Positions 30,906 through 40,950 of a stretch of DNA of 64,000 nt are shown piece by piece (the stretch's first letter is position 1; the number at the start of each line of letters is the position of its first letter). The stretch is from Candidatus Proximibacter danicus. Its GTDB lineage: Bacteria; Pseudomonadota; Gammaproteobacteria; Burkholderiales; Rhodocyclaceae. The notes below the pieces were generated by a model. It ran no database searches and was not told the DNA's origin. It worked only from the letters and a program-made list of their open reading frames with translations. Made by a program: the position numbers and the translations under genes. Location of the stretch: assembly GCA_016710885.1 (NCBI GenBank), contig JADJUC010000030.1:45728-109727 (forward strand). Direction: 5' to 3'.

Positions 30906-33438
30906 CTACGTGCCGGCGGAAAAAACCTCCAGCTCGGGCCGGACGAGATCCAGCGCCAAATGCAATGCGGCCAACGCTTCCGTCGCTTCCGACCATTTAC
31001 CGTCCTTGGCGGCAAGTTCTATCGCCAAGGCATGGCGACGGGCATTTTCCGCGTGGAACATCGCCAACAAACCCTTGAAGGTGTGGGCCGCCCGACACAG
31101 ACTCGGCTCATCACGGGCAGAAAGTGCATTGACGATAGCCCGGACATGGCTGTCCCACTGCGCCAACAGCATGCGCGCCATCTCCCGAACGAGTTCGGCG
31201 TCCCCCAGGTCGCGGATGGCAGCCTGGGCATCGATTGCGCCGCTGCTGCGCCGCGCCACAGGCACAGCAGCATGAACCGATGCCGATTCCCCCCGGGTGG
31301 CCCGATCCAGCGCGGCAAACAACTCCGCCTGGCGGATCGGTTTGGCGACATAGTCGTTCATCCCGGCCTGCAGACACCGATCACGATCTCCTGCCATGGC
31401 ATTAGCGGTCATGGCAATGATCGGCAACTGGTGAAAATCCGTCGCTGAAGCGACCCAGCTTCGTCGCAGCTCACGAGCACGAATGGCTTGTGTTGCTTCG
31501 AGACCGTCCATCACCGGCATCTGCATATCCATCAACACAACGTCAAAGTGCGCCTCCTCAAAACAGTTAACAGCTTCCTCACCATTTGACGCCAGCGTTA
31601 CCTTGTGACCCGCTTTTTCAAGCAGACGCTGAGCCAGTTCCTGATTGACCGGATTGTCTTCGACAAGCAGGATATTCAGCCTTCCGCCTACCGCATTCTC
31701 GACCCGTAGCGATGCCTCAACGTCAAAGTTATCGAACTGGAGCGCCCCGGAGACATTGCCAACCGCCAGCGCAACGGCATCCAACATATCCTCGCTGGCC
31801 ACGGGTTTGACGACATAGACGCTCAGTCCCAAAGCCCTCAGCAGAGGTAACTGGTCGCGCTGCCCGGCAACCGTAATCAGGCTGATCATCGGTTCGACGG
31901 GTTTTTTCGCCAGCCATTCGGTAAGGGTGGCACCATCCTCCGCCAATGCGGCGGCAGCATCGCACACCACCAGCGCAAACGGGAAACCGGCTTGCCGCCA
32001 CTGCTCCGCCGCAGCGCGTGCCTCAGTCATCGAAGAGACTAGCGCTGGCTGCATTCCCCACCGGCCGAACATTCCTTCCAGAAGGCGCATCGAACCGCCA
32101 GCAGCACCGATCAGCAGCGCACGCTGCCCCGCCAGTGCCGGTGCAAGCGCCCTGGCAGGGAGGCGCGCCTTGCTCCACCCCCAGCGGCAGGGCAAAGCCG
32201 AATATGCTCCCCCGCCCCTCTTCACTGACAACCTTCAGCGCTCCACCCATCAATTCCACCAGCCTGGATGAGATCGACAACCCCAGACCAGTGCCACCGA
32301 AGCGCCGTGTTGTTGACACATCCGCCTGAGAAAATGCTTCGAAAATCTGCCGCTGCTTGTCGGCCGGAATGCCGATCCCGGTATCACGCACTTCGAAAAT
32401 TGCCGTAATGCGGTCTGCTGCAGCTTGCTGCAGGCGGACCGCTACCGCCACCTCGCCTGCGGCGGTGAACTTGATGGCATTTCCAACCAGATTGGTGATC
32501 ACCTGGCGGAGCCGAACCGGGTCGCCCCAGACGCGCGCTGGCAAACCGGGGGCTATTTCAACCGTGACATCCAGCCCCTTCTGTTGCGCACCAACAGCCA
32601 GTGATCGCACCGCCTCAAACACAATTGCAGAGAGCTCGAAGTCGATTTTCTCCACCTGCAACTTGCCGGCCTCGATTTTTGAAAAATCAAGGATGTCATT
32701 GACGATGGCCAGCAAGGCCTCACAAGAGGAACGAACGGTTGCCAGATAGTGGCGCTGCTCGGCATCAAGCTTCGTATCGAGCGCCAACTCGGTCATGCCG
32801 AGAATGGCATTCATCGGCGTACGGATCTCGTGGCTCATGTTGGCCAGAAACGCCGTGCGTGAGCGTCCGGCAGTTTCGGCGGATTCACGGGCGGCATTGA
32901 GCGAGGCTTCGAGTTGACGCTCAGCGTCGATATCTTGCTGCACGACGACCAGCCGCGTCGGTTCGCCATGGGCATCGCGCGCCGCCGCACGGCCACTGAT
33001 CCGCAGCCAGCGCCAGTTGGCATCCGGGGTTCGGCAGCGGCAATCGAGGGCGAATTTGCGTGAAGACTCGCGGATATGCGCACCAATGGCGGCCGAGAGC
33101 GCTTTCAGATCTTCCGGATGAACCAGCGCGCGCCAGGCAGAAACGGTATCCGGCACATCATCGGGTGCATAACCGAGCAGGGATTTCCAGGCCTTTCCCG
33201 ATTCAATCCGCCCGCTCTTCAGGTCCCATTCGGAGACCACCAGCCCGCCGACTTCGACGGCAACCTGCTGCAAACTGCCAAAACGGGCATAGGTTGCGTC
33301 AACGGCCTGAAAGATTTGGGCCAGCGCCGGCTCCGCCGCGACAAGCTGAGCCACTCGCGCAATCGCTGCATCAGCCGAGCTCACACCTAGCGCATCCTGC
33401 AGTTGCATGCGAAGAAGCGCCGAGCGGATCATGAGCAC
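30906..33438 (-). pseudogene. Hybrid sensor histidine kinase (PAS-HisKA-HATPase-REC-REC-HPt), frameshifted
   Basis: The N-terminal frame (from 33438) has a PAS-type sensor region, a HisKA dimerisation domain with FLANMSHEIRTPMNAI, and an ATPase domain with DTGIGIP and FGGTGLGLSIS. It shifts at a CCCCC run at 32178-32182 (plus-strand coordinates); removing one base joins it to the second frame. That frame contains a degenerate receiver, a complete receiver (VLMDMQMPVMDGLEA, phospho-Asp) and an HPt domain (CRAAHTFKGL, phospho-His). Joined, the protein is about 843 residues, a one-polypeptide phosphorelay. No membrane segments are seen, so it is probably cytoplasmic. The partner output regulator is not in the window. 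Confidence 0.88.
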
Positions 33439-33488
33439 ACCCTGCCGATTTCCGATCTGGAGTGCGGCACTTTTACTTCCTGGCCAAT

Positions 33489-34295
33489 CTAGCGCAGGCC
33501 AAGGACATCCTGCATGTCGTACAAGCCATTTTTCTTGCCGGAGAGAAACCGGGCTGCGCGTAAACTGCCCAGCGCGTAAGGCATGCGGCTGCCGGCGCGG
33601 TGGGCGATTTCAACACGCTCGCCGATGCCGCAGAACATGACGTTATGGTCACCAACGATGTCGCCGCCTCGCACCGTGGCAAAGCCGATGGTCGATGGAT
33701 CACGTTCACCGGTCACCCCTTCACGGCCATAAACAGCACACGCCTTGAGGTCGCGCCCCAGTGCCGACGCCACAACTTCGCCCATGCGCAGGGCGGTGCC
33801 GGAAGGTGCATCGATCTTGTGCTTGTGGTGCGCCTCGACGATTTCAATGTCGTAACCCTCGTTGAGGATGCGTGCCGCCATATCCAGCAGCTTGAACACG
33901 ACATTTACCCCGACCGCCATGTTCGGTGCAAAAACGATCGGAATATCCTTTGCCGCAGCAGCAATGGCGGCCTTGCCTTCGGCGTCAAAGCCGGTGGTGC
34001 CGATAATCATCCCTACGCCCTGCTCGCGGCAGCGCCGCAAGTGCTCCAGCGAACCTTCCGGACGGGTGAAATCGATCAGGCAATCCGCCCGACCGATCTG
34101 GCCGGCGAAATCGTCACTGACCACTATCTCTGAAGGTAGCCCGACCAATTCGCCCGCCGTCTTGCCGATGGCCGGGCTTCCCGGCCGATCAAAAGCGGCA
34201 GCCAGCGTCGCGCTCTCATCCTTCAGCGTCGCCTCGATCAGCATCCGCCCCATTCGCCCATGGGCACCCACCACAGCAATGCGCATACCGCTCAT
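33489..34295 (-). CDS. dapB: 4-hydroxy-tetrahydrodipicolinate reductase
   Basis: A 268-residue NAD(P)H-dependent enzyme of lysine and diaminopimelate synthesis. It has the N-terminal nucleotide-binding GAHGRMGRM, the active-site segment EAHHKHKIDAPSGTA (catalytic His and Lys) and the C-terminal domain with FRGGDIVG-like residues (VRGGDIVGDHNV). It follows bamE with a 1-bp gap, so the two are likely cotranscribed. Confidence 0.96.
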   Translation of the reverse strand: MSGMRIAVVGAHGRMGRMLIEATLKDESATLAAAFDRPGSPAIGKTAGELVGLPSEIVVSDDFAGQIGRADCLIDFTRPEGSLEHLRRCREQGVGMIIGTTGFDAEGKAAIAAAAKDIPIVFAPNMAVGVNVVFKLLDMAARILNEGYDIEIVEAHHKHKIDAPSGTALRMGEVVASALGRDLKACAVYGREGVTGERDPSTIGFATVRGGDIVGDHNVMFCGIGERVEIAHRAGSRMPYALGSLRAARFLSGKKNGLYDMQDVLGLR

Positions 34296-34296
34296 C

Positions 34297-34773
34297 TCAA
34301 AAGCCCACTTTTTCCATCATTGAACCAAAGAATCCTTTTTCCTCCACCGGCGGCGCAACAGCGTCGGCCGAGACGGAACCCAGGTCGAGCACCCGCGACT
34401 TGACGTCGGGAGTTGTCTCCTGACCCGCCCCGGAATCGGCGACGACATCACCGGCAACCCGGTAAAGCTTGCCGTCCGGGTCAAAGAAAACCGTAAAGCG
34501 CCGCGTTTCAGTCGTTTGCGTCGCCCCCTTCTGCAGGCGGTAGACGTAATCCCAGCGATCGGAGTGAAACATATCGATCAGCAACGGAGTTCCCAACAGG
34601 AAACGCACCTGATCCCGCGTCAAGCCGGGGCGTAACTGCGCGACCATGTCCTGCGTCAGGACATTGCCCTGCTGAACATCGATACGGTACTCGGAGACGA
34701 TACGAGGGACGGACGAACATGCCCCCAGCAGCAGCAAGGCCAGAATGGCAGCAAAAGATCTCAGGAAATTCAT
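34297..34773 (-). CDS. bamE: Outer membrane protein assembly factor BamE (lipoprotein)
   Basis: A small BAM-complex lipoprotein. The signal peptide ends in the lipobox LGAC (Cys near residue 20). The SmpA/OmlA fold follows, with RPGLTRDQVRFLLGTP and DRWDYVYRLQ. Residues after about 115 form a low-complexity tail ending GFFGSMMEKVGF. Start MNFLRSFAAILALLLLGACS at 34773 was chosen because it gives a proper lipoprotein signal; the longer frame extends into the fur upstream region. It is divergent from fur, 167 bp away, as in many betaproteobacteria. Confidence 0.94.
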   Translation of the reverse strand: MNFLRSFAAILALLLLGACSSVPRIVSEYRIDVQQGNVLTQDMVAQLRPGLTRDQVRFLLGTPLLIDMFHSDRWDYVYRLQKGATQTTETRRFTVFFDPDGKLYRVAGDVVADSGAGQETTPDVKSRVLDLGSVSADAVAPPVEEKGFFGSMMEKVGF

Positions 34774-34940
34774 GCGCAACGAATAAACTCTCGGTTGAGG
34801 ATACGCAACGGCAAGCATGGCAGTAGGCTGTTCCACCATGGCCACGACCTGCGTCAGAAATGGAGCCTGATTTCTCAAAGCGCCGCCACGCGGTATATCA
34901 TAACCGAAAACCACTCCTGCTCCGCCGAGCCAGACACGCC

Positions 34941-35402
34941 ATGAGCAACCCGGAAAACCTGAAGAGCATCGGCCTCAAAGCCACCTTCCCGCGCTTGAAG
35001 ATTCTCGAACTATTCGAGAACACAGCGGTTCGCCATCTGACGGCAGAAGACGTTTATCGCCTGCTCATCGGTGAAGGCATGGACATCGGTCTGGCCACGG
35101 TTTACCGGGTTCTCACCCAATTTGAACAGGCGGGGCTGCTGGAGCGTCACTACTTCGAATCCGGTAAAGCCGTTTTCGAACTGAACGCCGGCCATCATCA
35201 CGACCACCTGGTGTGCATCAACTGCGGCCGTGTCGAAGAGTTCTATGACGCCGAAATCGAGCGTCGGCAAGCCAAAATCGCCAAGGAGCGGGGGTTCGTC
35301 ATTCAGGAACACGCCCTCTATCTCTACGCCGAATGCACAAAATCCGAGTGCCCGCATCGCGGCAAGGGCAGCAAAGGCAGCGCTACAAAACCCGAGGCCT
35401 GA
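34941..35402 (+). CDS. fur: Ferric uptake regulator Fur
   Basis: A 153-residue iron-responsive repressor. The winged helix (LKATFPRLKILELF through DIGLATVYRVLTQFE) is followed by the dimerisation/metal domain with the HHHDHLVC motif, a CINCG cysteine pair and a second C-terminal cysteine pair (CTKSECPHRG). Start ATG at 34941 matches family N-termini. No clear Fur box was located in the shared bamE/fur intergenic region. Confidence 0.96.
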   Translation: MSNPENLKSIGLKATFPRLKILELFENTAVRHLTAEDVYRLLIGEGMDIGLATVYRVLTQFEQAGLLERHYFESGKAVFELNAGHHHDHLVCINCGRVEEFYDAEIERRQAKIAKERGFVIQEHALYLYAECTKSECPHRGKGSKGSATKPEA

Positions 35403-35444
35403 CCGGGCACTCGCATCTTTCAGCCCACCAGCAACTCAGCAGAC

Positions 35445-37100
35445 TCAACCGGCCGCCAGCATCTCGCGGGCATGTTGCCGGGTAATCGCAGTAATCTCGA
35501 CACCGCCAAGCATACGAGCGATTTCCTCGACACGACCGTGCTCGTCAAGCGACACCACGTGACTGGTCACACCGGAATCGCCACGCCCCTTGGCAACCTG
35601 CCACTGCCAGCTGGCACGTGCCGCCACCTGCGGCAAATGGGTCACGCACAAAACCTGACGGTCGCGCCCCAAGTCGGCAAGCAGGCGCCCGACCACCTCG
35701 GCGACGCCACCACCAATACCCACGTCGACTTCGTCGAAAATCAGTGTCGGCACGCTCGCTGAGCGGCTGGTCACCACCTGGATCGCCAGGCTGATACGCG
35801 ACAACTCGCCACCGGACGCAACTTTGGCAAGCGAGCGCGCCTCCCCGCCAGCGAGACCGGCGATACGAAATTCCACCTGTTCCAGGCCATAAGCCGCGCC
35901 GCCCTCGACCGGCAGCAAGGCGACCTCGAACCGCCCACCGGCCAGCGCCAACTGCTGCATCCCGCGCGACACTTCCTCCGACAAGGCCTTGGCAGCTTTG
36001 CTGCGCGCTGCCGAAAGCTTTGTTGCCTCTGCTCGATAAGCCTCCTGCGCCGTCGCAACACGCTTTTCCAGCGCGGCCATATCGGCGGTTTCGCCGAGTT
36101 CGGCAAGTCGTTGCCGGGCACTGGCCAGTAACGCCGGTAGTGCTTCCGGTGCGACCCGCATTTTTCGTGCGCAGCCAAGCACGGACTCGATTTGCTGCTC
36201 CACCGCTGCCAGCCGCCCAGGCTCCAGTTCGGCGCGATCGGCGTAACGCCGCAGTGCCGAAACAGCCTCCGCAAGTTCAGTCTGCGCGGACTGCACCAGC
36301 TGCGCGACCTCGCTCAATGCCGGGTCATAGTCGGCAAGGCTATCCAGCCGTGACGCGACGGCATCCACCTGCGACTCACAGGCGCCATCGCCTTCAGCCA
36401 GCACCCCGAGGGAAAACTGCACGCCCTCGATCAGGCCAGCGGCATGCGCCAGCCGGCGATGTTCCTGATTGAGCGCTTCCCAGCCTTCGCGGCTAAAGGC
36501 AAGGCCCTCGATTTCACTGGCTTGCCATTCCAGCTCCTCGCGTTCCCGGGCCACGGCTTCGGCACCGCCGGCGGCAGCCTCCAGCGTATTCCTCGCCTCC
36601 CGCCAGTTGCGCCATGCGCTTGCAACTTCGGCGGCAGCTGCGGCAAGCCCCGCATGGCCATCGAGCAGAGCACGCTGGGCATCGCTGCGCAGGAGCGACT
36701 GATGTTCATGCTGGCCATGGATATCGACCAGCCACTCAGCGACTTCGCGCAGTTGCACAACCGTAGAAGCCGAACCATTGATCCAGGCGCGCGAAAGACC
36801 GCCTGCGTCGAGCGTGCGCCGCAGGATGAGCGCATCGTCGTGGTCCATTGCATTTTCCCGCAGCCACTCAAGAACGGACGGGGAGGCCGCAACGGAAAAC
36901 TCCACTGACACTTCGGTGCGGTCGCAGCCGCTACGGATCAGGCCGGTATCGGCACGTTCGCCAAGAACAAAGGCCAGGGCATCGACCAGGATGGATTTGC
37001 CGGCGCCGGTTTCACCGGTCAACGCACCAAAACCGGACGAGAACTCAAGTTCAAGCCGGTCGACGAGGACAAAATCACGGATGGAAAGACGCAGGAGCAT
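35445..37100 (-). CDS. recN: DNA repair protein RecN
   Basis: A 551-residue SMC-like ATPase for double-strand-break repair. Walker A GETGAGKS sits near residue 30; the ABC signature region (KVASGGELSRISLAIQ) and Walker B (PTLIFDEVDVGIGG) are in the C-terminal third, separated by a long alanine-rich coiled coil. Start MLLRLSIRDFVLVD at 37100 follows an AGGAG element (GACGCAGGAGC) and fits the family. It is 11 bp downstream of nadK, a common nadK-recN pairing. Confidence 0.95.
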   Translation of the reverse strand: MLLRLSIRDFVLVDRLELEFSSGFGALTGETGAGKSILVDALAFVLGERADTGLIRSGCDRTEVSVEFSVAASPSVLEWLRENAMDHDDALILRRTLDAGGLSRAWINGSASTVVQLREVAEWLVDIHGQHEHQSLLRSDAQRALLDGHAGLAAAAAEVASAWRNWREARNTLEAAAGGAEAVAREREELEWQASEIEGLAFSREGWEALNQEHRRLAHAAGLIEGVQFSLGVLAEGDGACESQVDAVASRLDSLADYDPALSEVAQLVQSAQTELAEAVSALRRYADRAELEPGRLAAVEQQIESVLGCARKMRVAPEALPALLASARQRLAELGETADMAALEKRVATAQEAYRAEATKLSAARSKAAKALSEEVSRGMQQLALAGGRFEVALLPVEGGAAYGLEQVEFRIAGLAGGEARSLAKVASGGELSRISLAIQVVTSRSASVPTLIFDEVDVGIGGGVAEVVGRLLADLGRDRQVLCVTHLPQVAARASWQWQVAKGRGDSGVTSHVVSLDEHGRVEEIARMLGGVEITAITRQHAREMLAAG

Positions 37101-37111
37101 GAGCGGGCGCG

Positions 37112-38023
37112 TTACACGCCTTTCGGACGCGCGCTCCACTGCAGCTTTTGCCGCAGCATGGCGAAGTAGCTGTAACCCGGCGGGTGCAGGAAGCGAATCG
37201 AATAATCGGAGCGGCGCAACCGTAGCGAATCATTTTTCGCCAGATCGACGGTCACCTGACCATCAAAGTGAACCCGGCAGTCGGTGGCATGGGTAATGCG
37301 CAGCTCGATATCGGCCTGATCTCCAACAAGAATCGGGCGATTACTCAAGGCATGCGGACAGAGCGGCACCAGGGCGATCCCGGCAACCTGCGGGTGCAGG
37401 ATCGGGCCATTCGCCGAGAGGGAATAGGCGGTGGAACCGGTTGGCGTTGAAACGATCAGACCATCGGCCCGCAGGTTGTAGATGAATTCCCCGTCGATGA
37501 ACAACTCGAACTCGATCATGCGGCCAATGGCGCCCTTATCGAGAACAACATCGTTGAGCGCCAGATTGGCCGCTATTTCGTTCCCGTCACGAACCACTTC
37601 AGCATCAAGCAACATCCGGGTTTCGGGAATGAAGCGGCCATCGAGCAGGTCTTCCATGCAGCTCAGCATGTCGCTGCGCGCAATATCGGTCATGAAACCA
37701 AGGCGCCCCTGGTTCACTCCGACCAGCGGGACCCGGTAACGTGCCAGTCGCCGCGCCGCGTTAAGCATGGTACCGTCTCCACCGAGAACGATCGCCACAT
37801 CAACGCTGGCGCCGATGGCCTCGAAACTGCCGCTGACCCAGCGGTCCCGCCCGGCTTCCCGGCCTACATTGGCGGCAGTTTCTTCCTCGACGACAACCGT
37901 CACCCCGCGCTCCTGCAGGTACTTGGCGAGCGAACGCAGCGATTCCGCGATCTCGGCGCTCTGATAGCGACCGATCAGGGCGATGGTTCTCGGCGCACGG
38001 GAGGAGTCAGCGTTGAAATTCAT
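37112..38023 (-). CDS. nadK: NAD kinase
   Basis: A 303-residue enzyme phosphorylating NAD to NADP. It shows the GGDGTMLNAAR motif, the NQGRLGFMTD stretch and the conserved TPTGSTAYSLSANGPILHP segment. Start MNFNADSSRAPRTIALIGRY at 38023 was chosen because it gives the usual N-terminus and leaves 63 bp to the divergent hrcA; longer frames overlap hrcA. Confidence 0.96.
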   Translation of the reverse strand: MNFNADSSRAPRTIALIGRYQSAEIAESLRSLAKYLQERGVTVVVEEETAANVGREAGRDRWVSGSFEAIGASVDVAIVLGGDGTMLNAARRLARYRVPLVGVNQGRLGFMTDIARSDMLSCMEDLLDGRFIPETRMLLDAEVVRDGNEIAANLALNDVVLDKGAIGRMIEFELFIDGEFIYNLRADGLIVSTPTGSTAYSLSANGPILHPQVAGIALVPLCPHALSNRPILVGDQADIELRITHATDCRVHFDGQVTVDLAKNDSLRLRRSDYSIRFLHPPGYSYFAMLRQKLQWSARPKGV

Positions 38024-38086
38024 GGCCCGAATTATTCCACAAACACGCCATGCCGTCGGATCACCTTTTTTTGTAGAATCTGCCCC

Positions 38087-39115
38087 ATGCTTGATGAACG
38101 CGCCCGAATCCTGCTCAAGACACTGGTCGAACGGTACATTACCGATGGCCAGCCGGTCGGCTCGCGCGCCCTTTCGAAGTTTTCCGGCCTCGACCTGTCG
38201 GCGGCAACCGTCCGCAACGTCATGGCCGACCTGGAAGACGCCGGCTTCATCGCCAGCCCGCATACCTCGGCCGGGCGCATACCGACCGCGCGCGGCTACC
38301 GCTTCTTCGTGGACAGCCTGCTCACCATCAACCCGCTGGAACGCGTTCGCATCGAGGAAATCGAAGACCAGCTGCAATCGCCGCAGCCGCAGCAGCTAAT
38401 CAGCAGTGCCTCGCACCTGCTCTCCGGCCTCACCCATTTCGCCGGCATCGTCATCGCCCCGCGCAGGGCGACGCCACGCATCAAGCAGATCGAATTCGTC
38501 AGCCTGTCGGAAAAGCGCATTCTGCTGATCCTCGTCACCTCCGACGGCGACGTGCAGAACCGCATCCTGCTCACCGAGCGGAGCTACACCGCCGCCGAGC
38601 TGGTCACCGCCGCCAACATTCTCAACCAGCACTTTGCCGGGCTCGATTTCGAGCAGATCCGCAACCGTCTGCAGGAAGAACTCCGCCAGCTGCGTTCCGA
38701 CCTGCAGGTGCTGATGGCTGCGGCGTTGATGGCCGGCGACGAAGCGCTGACCGAAGCCGGCACCCCCTACATCATCAGTGGCGAAAAGAACCTGCTTGAA
38801 GTCGAAGAGTTCTCCAGCAACATGCGGCGCCTGCGCGAACTGTTCGATCTTTTCGAACAGCGCACCGGCCTCGTCCAGTTGCTCGACGTCTCCAGCAATG
38901 CCGAAGGCGTGCAGATCTTCATCGGCGGCGAATCCGGCCTGGCCCCGCTCGACGAATGCAGCGTCGTCACTGCCCCCTATGAGGTCAACGGCCGCATCGT
39001 CGGCTCGGTCGGCGTCATCGGGCCAACGCGCATGGCCTACGAGCGCGTCATCCCGATCGTCGACATCACCGCCAAGCTGCTTTCTTCCGCCCTCACCTAC
39101 CAGGCCAACTCCTGA
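38087..39115 (+). CDS. hrcA: Heat-inducible transcription repressor HrcA
   Basis: A 342-residue repressor of chaperone operons that binds CIRCE elements. The N-terminal winged helix (LDERARILLKTLVERYI ... SAATVRNVMADLE) is followed by a GAF-like domain and the conserved C-terminal VIGPTRMAYERVIPIV. No CIRCE element was seen near hrcA, grpE or dnaK in this window, so its target, probably groESL, lies elsewhere. hemH follows after 10 bp, probably in the same transcript. Confidence 0.95.
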   Translation: MLDERARILLKTLVERYITDGQPVGSRALSKFSGLDLSAATVRNVMADLEDAGFIASPHTSAGRIPTARGYRFFVDSLLTINPLERVRIEEIEDQLQSPQPQQLISSASHLLSGLTHFAGIVIAPRRATPRIKQIEFVSLSEKRILLILVTSDGDVQNRILLTERSYTAAELVTAANILNQHFAGLDFEQIRNRLQEELRQLRSDLQVLMAAALMAGDEALTEAGTPYIISGEKNLLEVEEFSSNMRRLRELFDLFEQRTGLVQLLDVSSNAEGVQIFIGGESGLAPLDECSVVTAPYEVNGRIVGSVGVIGPTRMAYERVIPIVDITAKLLSSALTYQANS

Positions 39116-39125
39116 AGGATTCCCG

Positions 39126-40231
39126 ATGAGCAAAGTTCTTCCCGAGCCGGCCTGGAAGCACGGCACGCCGGCCCGCACCGCCGTTGTCCTGATCAACCTC
39201 GGTACGCCGAAGCCCCCACGGCACCGGCACTGAAAACCTACCTGCGCGAATTTCTCTCCGACCCGCGCGTGGGCGAAATTCCCCGCCGATCTGGTGGCTG
39301 ATCCTCAACGGCATCATCCTCAACACCCGGCCCGAAGAAATCGGCGACCAAATATGCTGCTGTGTGGACGCCGGAAGGCTCGCCGCTGAAGGTGCATACC
39401 GAACGCCAGACCAAGCTGGTCAAGGGCCTGCTCGGCCAGGCCGGACACCGCAACCTGGTCGTCGACTACGCCATGCGCTACGGCCAGCCCTCAGTCGCCA
39501 GCGTGCTCGACAAGCTCAAGGCCGCCGGTTGCAACCGCGTCCTGCTCGTACCGCTTTACCCGCAATACGCCGGCAGCACCAGCGCCACGGCGCTGGACGA
39601 GGCGTACCGCTGGGCAACCACGCAGCGCAACCAGCCGGAACTGCGCGTCATCCGCAGCTTCTGCGACCTGCCCGGCTACATCGAAGCACTTGCCGCCAGC
39701 GTTCGTGAACACTGGGCCGCCAGCGGCCGGCCGGACGCCAACTACCAGCTGGTCATGAGTTTTCACGGCGTACCGCGCTTCACCCTCGACAAGGGCGACC
39801 CCTACCACTGCGAATGCCAGAAGACCGGCCGCCTGCTCGCCGAAGCGCTGGCGCTCAAGCCCGAGCAATACCGCGTCACCTTCCAGAGCCGCTTCGGCCG
39901 CGCCGAATGGTTGCAGCCCTACACCGCGCCGACGCTGCAGGCGATGGCCAAGGAAGGCGTCAAGCGCGTCGACGTCATCTGCCCTGGCTTCGTCGGTGAC
40001 TGCCTGGAAACGCTGGAAGAGATTGCCATGGAAGGCAAGGCCGACTTCCTGCAGGCCGGCGGCGGTGAGTATCACTACATCCCCGCGCTGAACGAACGCG
40101 ACGACTGGATCGCCGCGTTCACCGGCCTGATCGAATCCCACCTCGGCGGCTGGCCGACGCGCGAAACGCAGGAGGCGGCTTCGCTGGCGCTATCGGCGAC
40201 GCGGGCGAAGGCGTTGGGGGCGACAGGCTGA
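39126..40231 (+). pseudogene. hemH: Ferrochelatase, disrupted by three indels in the N-terminal third
   Basis: HemH inserts Fe2+ into protoporphyrin IX to make heme. The N-terminus (AVVLINLGTP) reads from 39126 but the frame breaks at about 39208-39211 (one G lost), about 39284-39288 (one C lost) and about 39331-39335 (one base gained). With these corrected the protein is about 368 residues, normal for the family, and contains TYLREFLSDPRV and the WTPEGSPLKVHTERQ region. The rest is intact from about 39350, including MSFHGVPRFTLDKGDPY (catalytic His), FQSRFGRAEWLQPYT and VICPGFVGDCLETLEE. Three indels within 130 bp, then none for 900 bp, point to a locally poor sequence rather than slow decay. 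Confidence 0.9.
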
Positions 40232-40238
40232 AAGCTGG

Positions 40239-40262
40239 AATTATCAAAACACTTTGATAATT
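40239..40262. promoter_or_regulatory. Palindromic operator candidate for the toxin-antitoxin pair
   Basis: A perfect inverted repeat, AATTATCAAA and TTTGATAATT around ACAC, lies 27 bp before the toxin start, just upstream of an AT-rich ATATATAT stretch that could be the -10 region. Such sites are commonly bound by the HTH antitoxin to autorepress the pair. This is inferred from position and symmetry. Confidence 0.6.
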
Positions 40263-40288
40263 ATCTAAACAGATATATATTCCGGCCT

Positions 40289-40599
40289 ATGAAACCCATC
40301 CGCTTCATCGGCTCAAGTCTCGACGATCTCAAGGACTTCCCCGCCGAAGCAAGGCGAGAGGCCGGTTTCGAACTGCATGCGGTGCAGGCGGGCCTGATGC
40401 CCTCGGATTTCAAGCCCATGCTGAATGTCGGGCCGGGCGCCTACATCCCGTGCGTGTGATGGGCGAGTGGCGGGTGATCTATGTCGCCAGGTTTGATGAT
40501 GCCGTGTATGTCTTGCATGCCTTCCAGAAGAAGACGCAGAAAACACGCAAGGAAGACATCGAACTGGCGGCCAGGCGCTACAGGCAGATCGGAGGTTGA
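40289..40599 (+). pseudogene. HigB/RelE-like toxin (phage Gp49-like family), frameshifted
   Basis: The start reads MKPIRFIGSSLDDLKDFPAE and continues to NVGPGAY, typical of Gp49-like HigB toxins (mRNA interferases). The frame then hits a stop at about 40457; one base more near 40450 gives MGEWRVIYVARF, VYVLHAFQKKTQKT and a stop at 40597-40599, restoring about 103 residues. A Glu residue usually found after GAY (…YEIR…) also seems to be missing. The next gene begins 1 bp later, as in HigBA-type modules. Confidence 0.75.
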
Positions 40600-40600
40600 T

Positions 40601-40862
40601 ATGGCACAGAAAAACGAACGGGTGAGCGAATCGAGCGGCGATGTCTTCACTGACCTCGGCTTCGAGAACGAAGAGGCGGTGCTGCTGAAGCTGCGCGCCG
40701 ACCTGATGGCCGGGCGGGGATTGCCGAGCGCGGCTGGACACAGCAAGCTGCCGATCATCTGCTCGGCCAGTCGCGGGTATCGGTGCGCGGCAAATGGCGA
40801 GTTCAGCCTCGACATGCTGGTCACCTGGCCGCAGGGCTGGGCGCCGGGTCGTTGTGGCGTGA
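40601..40862 (+). pseudogene. HigA-like XRE-family antitoxin, multiple frameshifts
   Basis: The first 29 codons (MAQKNERVSESSGDVFTDLG ...) match the N-terminus of HTH_37-type antitoxins. After LRADLMAG the frame breaks; the helix-turn-helix continues in another frame (IAERGWTQQAADHLLGQS, then VRGKW), returns to a third for EFSLDMLVT, and a plausible end (GRRVVVA) reaches a stop at 40860-40862. At least three indels are needed, so as written the gene is dead. Partner and likely regulator of the upstream toxin gene. Confidence 0.65.
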
Positions 40863-40950
40863 AGGCGCGTCGACGGTGCTCAACGCGCGACGGCTGGTCG
40901 CGCGCTTGCCGGGCCCCGGCAGCGGCCGACGCGGGACGTATCGGATGCCG

